Both the position numbers and the translations under genes were made by a program. Shown piece by piece: positions 17,695 through 26,875 of a stretch of DNA of 50,805 nt (position 1 is its first letter; each line of letters starts with the position of its first letter). The DNA lies in contig NZ_JAGQBJ010000017.1 of NCBI RefSeq assembly GCF_024345575.1, positions 1-50,805 of the forward strand. Reading direction: 5' to 3'. The stretch is from Cyanobium sp. Morenito 9A2 (GTDB taxonomy: Bacteria; Cyanobacteriota; Cyanobacteriia; PCC-6307; Cyanobiaceae). The notes below the pieces were generated by a model, which worked only from the letters and a program-made list of their open reading frames with translations, searched no databases and was not told where the DNA came from.

Positions 17695-18183
17695 ATGGCC
17701 AAGGAGCGTCGCCATTGGGGCCGAACGCTAGCGAGTCTGCTGGTGCTGGTGAGCCTGACAACAACCGCGCCCGCCCAGGCCAGTCTGCTGCGGCCGCTGC
17801 TGATGTTGATGCGGCCGCAGCTGGAACAACGATTAACCCAGCTCTGCCTGCGAGCGCTCACGGGCGGTGTGACCAGCCTCGAGGGGAGTCTGCAGCGGCC
17901 TTGCCAGCAACTGGCCGGCCCCGCCAGCACCTGCCTGATCAACGAAACCGACGCCAGCGGCCGCAGCCTGGGGGTGATCAACGAGCTGATTAGCGGCCGG
18001 GTCGGCAACGAGAGCGAGGTGGTAATCAAACGCTGCGTGGCCAAGTTGTTGAAGCTGCCCCCCGAGACCCTCCAAGAGGTGCCCCTCAAGGACCTGCCGC
18101 GCCGCTTCGGACTGACGGGCCGACCGTCGGGCGGTCTGGAATCCCCCCAGCAGGAGGAGCAGGGTCTGACGCCGTCGCCCTAG
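17695..18183 (+). CDS. Secreted protein of unknown function
   Basis: 162 residues starting with a signal peptide (MAKERRHWGRTLASLLVLV, cleavage probably near APAQA-SL). The mature part contains four Cys (LTQLCLRAL, LQRPCQQLAG, STCLIN, IKRCVAKLL), which could form two disulfides, and ends in a Pro/Gln-rich tail. I do not recognise a family. The start at 17695 lies only 8 bp from the divergent acyltransferase-like start, so the promoters must overlap the neighbouring coding sequences. The stop shares a CTAG with the converging reductase gene. Confidence 0.65.
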   Translation: MAKERRHWGRTLASLLVLVSLTTTAPAQASLLRPLLMLMRPQLEQRLTQLCLRALTGGVTSLEGSLQRPCQQLAGPASTCLINETDASGRSLGVINELISGRVGNESEVVIKRCVAKLLKLPPETLQEVPLKDLPRRFGLTGRPSGGLESPQQEEQGLTPSP

Positions 18184-18842
18184 GCCAACCCAGCCGGGAG
18201 ACCCTGGCGCCTGTAGCGCAGCAGCAGCTCCCCCTCGCCCAAGGACCGGTGCTCGTGGAGCTCCCAGGAGTCTCGCGGCAGTGCCACACCAGGCGGCAAC
18301 CAGCTGTGCGCTCCCCCCAGCAGCTGCGGGCAGAAAGTGAGCTGCACTTCATCCACCAGACCCTCCTGCAGAAGGCTGGACGCCAGCCGGGCGCCCCCCA
18401 GCAGCACCAATCGTTTGAGTCCCTGGTTCGCCAACTGTTCCAGCAATTCCTGCCAGGGGCGCAACACCAACAGCCGATCGAACCCCTCCGCAGGCGCCGT
18501 GCCTGGGCCGAGCAACCAACGCTCCAGGGGTTGGGCAAAGAAGGCCAACGAGGGCTCCACTGTGCCGCTGCGGCTCACCACCAGGGCCACAGGCTGATCG
18601 CTCCGGCCCGCCTGCCGCCGTTCCGCCAACAACTCCGGGCGCCGAATCAGGCAAGTGCTGCCGTGCAAGCGCAGGGTCTGGGCACCGATCAGGGCCCCAT
18701 CGGCCCAGGCCAGGGCCTGCTCCAGGGCCATCCGATCCCCCGCCCCTCCGAGCTGGGCGGCGCCTCCTTCAGGTGGCGCGAGGCGGCCGTCGAGGCTGAC
18801 GGCCAGCACCAGCCTCAGCTCGCTCGAACGGCCTCGGCCCAC
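18180..18842 (-). CDS. RibD C-terminal / DHFR-type reductase
   Basis: A 220-residue protein of the RibD_C fold, the NADPH-dependent reductase used in riboflavin synthesis and related pyrimidine reductases. The N-terminus LRLVLAVSLDGRLAPPEGG corresponds to the substrate-binding strand of RibD_C; ADGALIGAQTLRLHG (about 47-61) and LVLLGGARLASSLLQEGLVDEVQL (nucleotide-binding region, about 144-167) are typical. There is no deaminase domain, so it would act as a stand-alone reductase. Start is a GTG immediately after the stop of the tandem PTPS gene, indicating a two-gene operon with a pterin enzyme, which makes a pterin substrate thinkable but unproven. Confidence 0.82.
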   Translation of the reverse strand: MGRGRSSELRLVLAVSLDGRLAPPEGGAAQLGGAGDRMALEQALAWADGALIGAQTLRLHGSTCLIRRPELLAERRQAGRSDQPVALVVSRSGTVEPSLAFFAQPLERWLLGPGTAPAEGFDRLLVLRPWQELLEQLANQGLKRLVLLGGARLASSLLQEGLVDEVQLTFCPQLLGGAHSWLPPGVALPRDSWELHEHRSLGEGELLLRYRRQGLPAGLA

Positions 18843-19754
18843 TCAAGCGGCCGCGAGCGCTTCAAGGGCGGGGGGGCGCATCTCCAGCAGGGGCGATTCG
18901 GCAAACACCTCAGCGGCATTGTTGGGGCTTTCCTGCAAGCGCACCTTGTGCAAGCGGGCGCCGGTGGCGGCGATCGGGGCGGTGAGCAGATCGACGATGT
19001 GCAGGGCGATGTTCTCGGCCGTGGGCACGCAGCTGGCGAAATGCTCCACGTCCTTGTTGAGGAAGGTGTGATCGAAAGGTTCCACCACCAGCTCCTGCAC
19101 CAGCCCCTGGAGCTCGCCCAGATCACAGACCATGCCGCTGCGCGGGTCAATCGTGCCGCGCACGGTGACATCGAGCAGGTAGTTGTGGCCATGGCCGTGG
19201 GGACGCGCGCACTTCCCGTAAATGGCGTCGTTCTCGTCCGCCGAGAGTTCGGGCCGCGCCAGGCGGTGGGCGGCGGCGAAGTGGGTGCGGATCGAAAGGA
19301 AGGCTTCCATGGGGTTACCGAGCACGTCGGCCCAGAGGGTGGGTTGTTCGTAGAGCCGCAGGCCGATCAGCGGCAGATGGGGGGCCAGCCGGCTCCAGAT
19401 CGCCTGGGCCAGGGCCTCGGTGGTGGGCAGGCGCCCTGCCTGGGTGCCCAGGTCGAACTCCTGCCAGGCCTCGTTGAGGAAGCGGAAGTCCAGTGGATCG
19501 GTGACCTCCCGGCGGATGGCCTGCTTCACCTCCGAGAGGTTGAGCACCATGCCGTCGGCATCAAGCGGCCCCCCCATGGCCACCACCAGCTCGTAGTTGT
19601 GACCGTGCCCCGGGGCCAGGGAGCAGCGACCGAAACGGGCCCGGTTGTCCGCGGCACTCAGCTCGGGCAGCCAGTAGAGGTGACTGGCGCTGAAGGTGGC
19701 GCGGCGGGTGATCACACAGGCCCTGCCTTCGCCATGGGCGGCCACTGCCGTCAT
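18843..19754 (-). CDS. Tandem 6-pyruvoyl-tetrahydropterin synthase/QueD-like protein
   Basis: 303 residues with two PTPS/QueD domains in a row. Domain 1 (about 14-140) has the zinc histidines in FSASH and GHGHNY and a candidate catalytic Cys in FGRCSLAPG, but where the family has a catalytic Asp-His pair (FDHxFLN) it reads LDFRFLN, so the histidine is missing. Domain 2 (about 150-285) is complete: FAAAHRL, YGKCARPHGHGHNY, PFDHTFLN and a C-terminal Glu in RLQESPNN. The protein should make 6-pyruvoyl- or 6-carboxy-tetrahydropterin from dihydroneopterin triphosphate, feeding pterin glycoside or queuosine synthesis. Domain 1 may be structural. It is followed directly by a RibD-type reductase. Confidence 0.88.
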   Translation of the reverse strand: MTAVAAHGEGRACVITRRATFSASHLYWLPELSAADNRARFGRCSLAPGHGHNYELVVAMGGPLDADGMVLNLSEVKQAIRREVTDPLDFRFLNEAWQEFDLGTQAGRLPTTEALAQAIWSRLAPHLPLIGLRLYEQPTLWADVLGNPMEAFLSIRTHFAAAHRLARPELSADENDAIYGKCARPHGHGHNYLLDVTVRGTIDPRSGMVCDLGELQGLVQELVVEPFDHTFLNKDVEHFASCVPTAENIALHIVDLLTAPIAATGARLHKVRLQESPNNAAEVFAESPLLEMRPPALEALAAA

Positions 19755-19777
19755 CTCAAGCCAGCAGGTAAGGCAAC

Positions 19778-19783
19778 ATCCTA
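19778..19783 (-). promoter_or_regulatory. Possible -10 element of the tandem PTPS gene
   Basis: TAGGAT on the minus strand (TANNNT) lies 24 bp before the start at 19754, in the 35-bp gap to the divergent aroK. No obvious -35 element. Confidence 0.3.
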
Positions 19784-19789
19784 GGCAGG

Positions 19790-20401
19790 ATGACCCCCGC
19801 CATGGCCGCATCGAGCCGCCCCGACCCCACGCCCATCGGCCAGAGCCTGCGCCGCAGATTGGAGGGTCTCAACCTCTATCTGGTGGGCATGATGGGTGCC
19901 GGCAAGAGTGCCGTGGGACGCCCCCTGGCGGAAGCCCTGGGCTACCGGTTCCTCGATGCCGACACCAGCCTCGAGCAGCTGGCCGGATGTTCGATTCCGG
20001 AGCTGTTTGAGCGCGAGCAGGAGGCAGGCTTCCGGGAGCTGGAGAGCGCCGTGCTCAACCGCATCGCCGGCTGGCATTCCCTCGTGGTGGCCACCGGCGG
20101 CGGCGTGGTGATGCGGCCGGCCAACTGGGGTCAGATGCAGCAGGGCGTGGTGGTCTGGCTGGATGCCCCCACGGAGCGGCTGCTGGAGCGGCTGCGGGCC
20201 GACCCCACCCCCCGGCCCCTGCTGGCGGGGCCTGAACCCGAACGGCGCCTGAGGGAGCTGCTGGAGGCACGGCGGCCGCTCTACTCCCAGGCGGATCTGC
20301 ACATCGTCCAAACGGGAGGCCCGCCTGAGGCGGTGGCCCAGCAGGTGCTGGAAGCCCTGCCGACGGTGCTGAAAGAGCGCCCCGGGCCGCCCCGTCCCTA
20401 G
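19790..20401 (+). CDS. aroK: Shikimate kinase
   Basis: A 203-residue P-loop kinase that phosphorylates shikimate in chorismate synthesis. Walker A GMMGAGKSAVG is at about 33-43; the shikimate-binding Asp lies in FLDADTSLE (about 54-62); EREQEAGFRELE corresponds to the FRxxE substrate motif; ATGGGVV at about 100-106 is the family's GGG motif; and RPLLAG is in the lid region. All expected residues are present. An ATG four codons downstream (19802) is an alternative start. The stop shares a CTAG with the converging CRR7 gene. Confidence 0.96.
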   Translation: MTPAMAASSRPDPTPIGQSLRRRLEGLNLYLVGMMGAGKSAVGRPLAEALGYRFLDADTSLEQLAGCSIPELFEREQEAGFRELESAVLNRIAGWHSLVVATGGGVVMRPANWGQMQQGVVVWLDAPTERLLERLRADPTPRPLLAGPEPERRLRELLEARRPLYSQADLHIVQTGGPPEAVAQQVLEALPTVLKERPGPPRP

Positions 20402-20661
20402 GAGCCGGGCGGCTCCAGTCGCACCGCGAACCATTGCACGGCGCGCCCGGGCTCCAGATCGAGTTCACAGGCGGTGTTGAGCAGGCGCTCGGCCCGCAGC
20501 GCATCGTGATCGAGATCTGCCAGATCAGCCGGGGGCTCATCGAGGGCCCCCAACTGAGCCGTCAGCCAGTGGAGGGTTTCGTCGGCCGAGAGAATCCTCT
20601 CCTCCACCCCCGGCTCGAGCACCACGTAGTGGTCAAGCTCCCTGAGCAACGGATCGGACAT
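20398..20661 (-). CDS. CRR7-family protein (NDH-1 related)
   Basis: 87 residues resembling chlororespiratory reduction protein 7: an N-terminal HYVVLEPGVEERILSADETL and the C-terminal signature LLNTACELDLEPGRAVQWFA followed by VRLEPP. In plants CRR7 is needed to assemble or stabilise the chloroplast NDH complex; cyanobacteria keep a short homologue whose exact role is less clear. ndhO lies about 18 kb away in this window. The gene is separated by about 40 bp from the upstream GST gene, with which it may be cotranscribed. Confidence 0.8.
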   Translation of the reverse strand: MSDPLLRELDHYVVLEPGVEERILSADETLHWLTAQLGALDEPPADLADLDHDALRAERLLNTACELDLEPGRAVQWFAVRLEPPGS

Positions 20662-20700
20662 GGGGCTGCGGGTCGAAGGGTCAGCGGTGGGAGAGGAGGC

Positions 20701-21423
20701 TCAGCTTTGGCCCAGCTGGTGGTAGAGGCGATCGCGCCACGCGAACAGCGGGGCCAGCAGGGGCGAATCGGCCAGCCCCGACACCCCAAGGCCCGCCAGG
20801 GGAGCTCCAGCGCTTTCAGGAAACTTGAGCAGCGAGAGCTGAGCGGCCACCGCCAGGTCGGCCAGGGAGAGCTTCTGGCCCACCACATGACCCTCATCAG
20901 CCACCAGCACCGCCAACTGTTCGAGGCTCGCCACCAGTTGCTGGTCCTGGGAACGGCCCACCACTTGGCCCACCCCCGCCAACAGATCGCCCGGGATGGC
21001 CCCCACCAGGGAGCGCAGGGGACCAGGGGTGGAATCGGGCAAAAGGGCCGTGCGCAGGGCCGGATCAGCCACAGCGGCCCGCAGCAAGGCCAAGCGAACG
21101 CCGCTGGCCAGGGCGGTGTCGGCCCAATCTTCGAGCAGCAACACGGCGGCCCGTTCCCGGGCGCGCTCGGGGTCGCCTGCGGGGAGAAGGGGCGGTTCGG
21201 GCACGGTGCGCTCCAGGTGAAGCGCGATGGCGGTGGAATCGGCGATCACCTCACCCCCGTCCACCAGCACCGGCACCTGCTTCTGGCCCGAGAGACGAAA
21301 CAGCTCGATCTGGCCAAGCCCCGGTGTCACCTCCACCACCGTGAAATCGAGACCTTTGGCCGCCAGGATCAGGCGCACCTTCTCGCAGAAGCCGGAATGT
21401 CTGAACTGATGGAGCTCGGGCAT
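20701..21423 (-). CDS. Glutathione S-transferase family protein
   Basis: 240 residues from the ATG at 21423. The N-terminal thioredoxin-like GST domain begins ELHQFRHSGFCEKVRLILAA, with SGFCEKV at the position of the glutathione-activating residue, and contains the cis-Pro block KQVPVLVDGGEVIADSTAIA at about 47-66. The remaining part is helical and includes LSLADLAVAAQLSLL, typical of the GST C-terminal domain. Cys in place of Ser/Tyr at the active site suggests an omega- or thiol-transferase-like activity, but the substrate is unknown. Confidence 0.85.
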   Translation of the reverse strand: MPELHQFRHSGFCEKVRLILAAKGLDFTVVEVTPGLGQIELFRLSGQKQVPVLVDGGEVIADSTAIALHLERTVPEPPLLPAGDPERARERAAVLLLEDWADTALASGVRLALLRAAVADPALRTALLPDSTPGPLRSLVGAIPGDLLAGVGQVVGRSQDQQLVASLEQLAVLVADEGHVVGQKLSLADLAVAAQLSLLKFPESAGAPLAGLGVSGLADSPLLAPLFAWRDRLYHQLGQS

Positions 21424-21488
21424 CGCCGCTCTGGACCTTAGGGCGGCAGAGTAGCCAGCAGATCCGCGCCACCGTTGTCGCCTCACCC

Positions 21489-21698
21489 ATGAAGGACTTT
21501 CTCATCAACGTGACGCGCTATCCGCGTTACCTGGTGGCCCTGGGGCTGGGGGTACTGGATTCGGTGCTCGAGCCCTTGCTGGCGCGCACCCGCAATCCCA
21601 TCACGGCCGTGGCCCTGGTCGGTGCCCTGATCAGCGCCTTGGTGAGCCTGGTCCTGGTGCTGGGTGCCATGGTGAGCCCCTCCGCACCGTTGCCCTAG
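21489..21698 (+). CDS. DUF751 (Ycf33-like) membrane protein
   Basis: A 69-residue protein with two hydrophobic segments. The start [20 protein letters not shown] and the second span [20 protein letters not shown] fit the DUF751/Ycf33 family, found in cyanobacteria and plastids; function unknown. It ends two bases before the rbfA ATG, and the order DUF751-rbfA-GH3 looks like one operon. Confidence 0.82.
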   Translation: MKDFLINVTRYPRYLVALGLGVLDSVLEPLLARTRNPITAVALVGALISALVSLVLVLGAMVSPSAPLP

Positions 21699-21700
21699 CC

Positions 21701-22085
21701 ATGGCACAAAACCGCAGGGTGGAGCGGGTGGCCGCCTCAATTCGCCGCGAGATCAGCGAACTTCTGATCACCGGCATCAAAGATGAACGGGTGGGGATGG
21801 GGATGGTCAGCGTCACCACGGTGGAGGTGGCGGGCGACCTGCAGCACTGCAAGGTGTTCGTGAGCATCTACGGGAGCGAGGAGAACCGCGTCCAGGCCCT
21901 CGATGGCCTGCGTTCGGCGGCCCCCTACGTGAAAGGTGAACTGAGCAGGCGCCTGAACATGCGCCGCACCCCTGAGGTGATCTTCCAGCTCGATCGCAGC
22001 CTCGAAAAGGGCACCTCCGTTCTGGGGCTGCTCAACCAGCTCGGGCGGCAGCGTCAGGAGAAAGGGGAGGTCCCACCCGGCCGTG

Positions 22086-22102
<17 letters not shown>
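21701..22102 (+). CDS. rbfA: Ribosome-binding factor A
   Basis: 133 residues of the RbfA family, a KH-like protein that binds the 30S subunit during 16S rRNA 5'-end maturation and cold adaptation. The N-terminus [18 protein letters not shown], the central [20 protein letters not shown] (about 27-46) and the end [18 protein letters not shown] are all standard, and the length is typical. The last 20 bases overlap the start of the GH3 gene in another frame. Confidence 0.96.
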
Positions 22103-23711
<1,609 letters not shown>

Positions 23712-23716
23712 ATCCC

Positions 23717-24658
23717 ATGGCCCACCAAGTCCAATCCCGGCGCTGGGCCTGCCTGGCGAGCGCGCTGGCTGTGCTTCTCACCGTCCCGATGGGGGGCGCT
23801 GCTCCGGTTGCCGCTGATCCGCCACCTGGGGAACACTGCCAACGGCTGAACCGCTCCGGCCGACCCGATATCCAGCCCGCAGCGATTGACTGGCTGGAGC
23901 GCTGTCTGCTTGGTCTCACCACAACAAAGAGCACTTACTTCAGCGGAAGCAACTATTCACCAGAACGCCAAAAACTCCACGGCGAAATCATCCAAGCAGC
24001 CCTCTCGGGGAAGCCTTGCGTCACGATGGAAGCGCCGGTTGCCATTCTCACCGGAGGCCCACCGGGCGCCGGCAAAACCACCTGGCTGCGGCGCCACATC
24101 CGCGGCTCGCTTCTGCAGAGCAGCTATCGGATCGATGCGGATGAGGTTCGCGAAGCATTGCCGGAGTATCACGGCTGGAATGCCAGTTCCACCCAAGCTG
24201 AGGTCCGCGACATCGTTACCATGCAGATTGAAGCCATCACCAGACCGTGCCGATTGAACGTGATCTACGATGGAACAATGACCCAGGCTGATCGCTATGA
24301 GCAGCTGATTGGATCCTTGAAACAGAACGGTTATCAGGTCTTTCTGGTACAGGTTCTGATCCCGGAGCCCCTCAGTCTGCAACGTGTGCTGGAGCGCTAT
24401 CAGTCCAGCGGCCGTTATGTGCCACGCTCGATTGTGAAGGCTTTTTATCAACGCGGAATGGCCGTGTTCAGGCAGCTGGCCCCCAGGGCGAACGGCTCCA
24501 TCCAAGTGGATGGCCTCACCGGCGGGGTTCTCTGGAGCCAGGGCGATCCCCTCCCCGGCAGGGAAGCGAAGCCGACCAATCCAATCCGCCTGCCCATGGG
24601 TAACCATCAGAAGCAACCGGCGATCCGTGGGCAGAGTGCCGCATCAGAACAACTCTGA
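23717..24658 (+). CDS. Zeta-toxin-like P-loop kinase with signal peptide
   Basis: 313 residues. An apparent signal peptide covers residues 1-33 (basic QSRRW, hydrophobic core, cleavage near APVAA-D). The rest follows the zeta-toxin pattern: SPERQKLHGEIIQAAL at 81-96, Walker A GGPPGAGKT at 113-121, then YRIDADEVREALPEY, corresponding to the Asp-containing substrate region. Zeta toxins phosphorylate UDP-N-acetylglucosamine and block wall synthesis, but they act in the cytoplasm; an exported form would be unusual. Four Cys (41, 63, 101 and one in RPCRLN) remain after cleavage. No epsilon antitoxin is adjacent. Base use is richer in A/T than in neighbouring genes. It might be a kinase with another role, or the hydrophobic start might be a membrane anchor. 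Confidence 0.7.
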   Translation: MAHQVQSRRWACLASALAVLLTVPMGGAAPVAADPPPGEHCQRLNRSGRPDIQPAAIDWLERCLLGLTTTKSTYFSGSNYSPERQKLHGEIIQAALSGKPCVTMEAPVAILTGGPPGAGKTTWLRRHIRGSLLQSSYRIDADEVREALPEYHGWNASSTQAEVRDIVTMQIEAITRPCRLNVIYDGTMTQADRYEQLIGSLKQNGYQVFLVQVLIPEPLSLQRVLERYQSSGRYVPRSIVKAFYQRGMAVFRQLAPRANGSIQVDGLTGGVLWSQGDPLPGREAKPTNPIRLPMGNHQKQPAIRGQSAASEQL

Positions 24659-25616
24659 GTACCCGATCCAGGTTGCGCTGGGGCCGGCCGGCGGCGCCCT
24701 GATTCTGCTGGGCTATGGGCTTGTCTCAGGGCTGCGCAGCACGGTGCTGAAGGGATTGCAACTATTCGGAGCCAGCCATCCGGTCGGTAGCGAGAATCCG
24801 ATCAGCTTCTGCAATGTCTTTTTCATCGCCCAGTCGATGGTGGGGATTGCGCTGGTGAGCGCCGAGCCCAGGGTTGTCTGGAGGGAGATCCGCACGATCA
24901 GCCCTGCGGCCTCAAGAGCCGTGGCCGCCGATTCATTCCTGGGCTGTTTCCTCGCCCCTCTGGCATTCTACCTCTCTCTGGATCACCTCTCGGTGATCAC
25001 CCAGACACTGCTTTTTTCCCTGACCCTGCCCGTTTCTGGCTTCCTGGCCCTGTTCTGGCTGAAGGAGCAACTGCCTGAGCGCTTCACCCTGAGCCTGATG
25101 CTGATTCTCGGTGGATTGTTGATCGGCATCGCGTTCGCTCCATCGAGGGCACTCATGGGCATGGACGACTGGATCGGCATCGCCTGGGCCTTCGTCTCTG
25201 TGCTGGCGACGTCTCTTCGCAATTGCATCCGACGCAAAATTGCCGCCTACCAGCTATCCCGTGGCCTCACCGTCGGGGTATCCAATCTGGTTGGAGCCAT
25301 CGTCTTTGCCATCATTGCTTATCAGCAATACGGCCCCAATCATTTTCTCCTGCTTCAAACTTGGTGGGTCTTCTGGGTGATTGTTGTCTACGGAATCACC
25401 CTCAGTCTTGGCACCGAGGTTCTGCGCCAGATCAGCGGTCGCCTGTTCAGCGTGAGCCAGGTGGCCCTGACCGGCAGCGGCAGCATCCTCGTCACAATCC
25501 TGAGTGCAGCCGTCTTCCTGGGGGAGCCGTTCTCGGCGGTCACCGCCCTGAGCCTCGGATTGATTGTGGCCGGGGTCACGCAGCGCTTCATCCATCCCAG
25601 GGTCACCCGCCTCTGA
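24636..25616 (+). CDS. DMT/EamA-type permease
   Basis: 326 residues with about ten hydrophobic segments. The order matches two EamA repeats; repeat ends are seen at about FWLKEQLPERFTLSLMLILG and at AVFLGEPFSAVTALSLGLIV, the latter being the usual final motif of drug/metabolite transporters. The substrate is unknown. The start is probably GTG at 24636, within the last 23 bases of the zeta-like gene, which implies cotranscription. Like that gene it shows slightly lower GC and more mixed codon use than the surroundings. Confidence 0.78.
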   Translation: MPHQNNSEYPIQVALGPAGGALILLGYGLVSGLRSTVLKGLQLFGASHPVGSENPISFCNVFFIAQSMVGIALVSAEPRVVWREIRTISPAASRAVAADSFLGCFLAPLAFYLSLDHLSVITQTLLFSLTLPVSGFLALFWLKEQLPERFTLSLMLILGGLLIGIAFAPSRALMGMDDWIGIAWAFVSVLATSLRNCIRRKIAAYQLSRGLTVGVSNLVGAIVFAIIAYQQYGPNHFLLLQTWWVFWVIVVYGITLSLGTEVLRQISGRLFSVSQVALTGSGSILVTILSAAVFLGEPFSAVTALSLGLIVAGVTQRFIHPRVTRL

Positions 25617-25650
25617 ATTGGTGGGTCCCGGGCCGAGCGGACACCACCCC

Positions 25651-25656
25651 TAGGCT
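25651..25656 (+). promoter_or_regulatory. Possible -10 element before the GT2-TPR gene
   Basis: TAGGCT (TANNNT) lies 24 bp before the ATG at 25680. If it is used, transcription would start close to the GTG at 25665, which favours the ATG as the start codon. Confidence 0.25.
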
Positions 25657-25679
25657 GGCCTGGTGTGCCGCTGCCACCG

Positions 25680-26873
25680 ATGCTCAGCCTCTCGATGATC
25701 GTGCGCGACGAGGCGGAGCGCCTTGGCGCCTGTCTGGAGGCGGTCAGGGGTTTTGTCGATGAGATGGTGATCCTTGACACCGGCTCAAGCGACAGCACGG
25801 TGGCCATCGCCCGCGCCCAGGGCGCCGTGGTGCACGAAATCCCCTGGCCAGGGGATTTCGCACCCGCCCGCAACCAGGCCCTCGAACGGGTGAGCGGCGA
25901 CTGGGTGCTGGTTCTCGACGCCGATGAACTGCTTCGCCCCGAAGCCCGGGCACCGCTGCGGGCCCTGATGGCCCAGCCCAACGTGCTGCTGATCAACCTT
26001 TTGCGCCACGAGCTGGGCTCCCAGCAATCGCCCTATTCCAGTGTCAGTCGCCTGTTCCGGCGCCATCCGGCGATCCGCTGGAGCCGTGCATACCACGCCA
26101 TGGTGGACGACAGCGTCGCAGAGCTTCTGACACTTGAGCCCCACTGGCGGCTGGCCGACTGCTCCGAGCCGGCCCTGCTGCACACCGGTTACCGGCCCGA
26201 GTTGCTGGCCGCCGGTGATAAGGCCCGCAGGCTGAGGACGGCAATGGAGAAGGAATTGCTCGAGCGTCCGGGCGACCCCTATGCCTGCGCCAAGCTCGGC
26301 GGCCTTGAGATCAGCGAAGGGAACAGGGCACGGGGCCTGGAGCTGCTCAGAACTGGCCTGGAGGCCTGCCCCACCGTCGCCCACCCGGAACGCTACGAAC
26401 TGCTCCTGAATTTGGCGATCGCCGAAAGCGGCGACGATGGCGCGCGCGCCGAAGCGCTCTATCGCCAGGCCCTTGAGCAGCCACTCACCCCTCGGCTCAC
26501 CCTGGCGGCGCGGCTCAACCTTGCGGCGCTGCTGCTTCAACTGGGTCGCCCCGATGAGGCCGAGCGCCTGACCGAAACGGCCACGGCCGTGGCCCCCGAG
26601 GTGGCCCTGGGCTGGTACAACCTCGGCCTGATCCGGCGGCGCCAGGGGGACATCGCCGGTGCGCTGGGAGCCTACGGGCGGGCCCTGGAGCTGGCCCCCG
26701 ACTACGCCGAAGCCCAGCAGAACCTGGCGGTGGCCCAGCTGCTGGGGGGCAACATCGACGCCTCGCGGGCCAGCTTCCGCAGGGCGATTGCGCTGTTGGA
26801 GCACCAGGGACGGGGCAAGGAAGCCGGACAGCTGCGGGTGCAGGCCGGAGCGATGGTCAAGCTGGAGGCCTGA
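25680..26873 (+). CDS. Family 2 glycosyltransferase with TPR repeats
   Basis: 397 residues from ATG 25680 (GTG at 25665 is an in-frame alternative). The first 90 residues are a GT-A fold: LSLSMIVRDEAERLGACLEA, DEMVILDTGSSDSTVAIARA and WVLVLDADE with the DxD metal motif. After a linker, the region from about 190 onward has TPR-like helix pairs, clearest in ALGWYNLGLIRRRQGDIAGA (about 305-325) and the next unit ALELAPDYAEAQQNLAVAQL. SunS-like GT2-TPR proteins modify peptides, but most members are uncharacterised. It is followed two bases later by hemD. Confidence 0.85.
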   Translation: MLSLSMIVRDEAERLGACLEAVRGFVDEMVILDTGSSDSTVAIARAQGAVVHEIPWPGDFAPARNQALERVSGDWVLVLDADELLRPEARAPLRALMAQPNVLLINLLRHELGSQQSPYSSVSRLFRRHPAIRWSRAYHAMVDDSVAELLTLEPHWRLADCSEPALLHTGYRPELLAAGDKARRLRTAMEKELLERPGDPYACAKLGGLEISEGNRARGLELLRTGLEACPTVAHPERYELLLNLAIAESGDDGARAEALYRQALEQPLTPRLTLAARLNLAALLLQLGRPDEAERLTETATAVAPEVALGWYNLGLIRRRQGDIAGALGAYGRALELAPDYAEAQQNLAVAQLLGGNIDASRASFRRAIALLEHQGRGKEAGQLRVQAGAMVKLEA

Positions 26874-26875
26874 GC

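Noticed and set aside
23717-25616. Toxin-antitoxin pair
   Set aside because: The partner gene is a ten-helix permease and not a small epsilon-type antitoxin; no small gene precedes the kinase.
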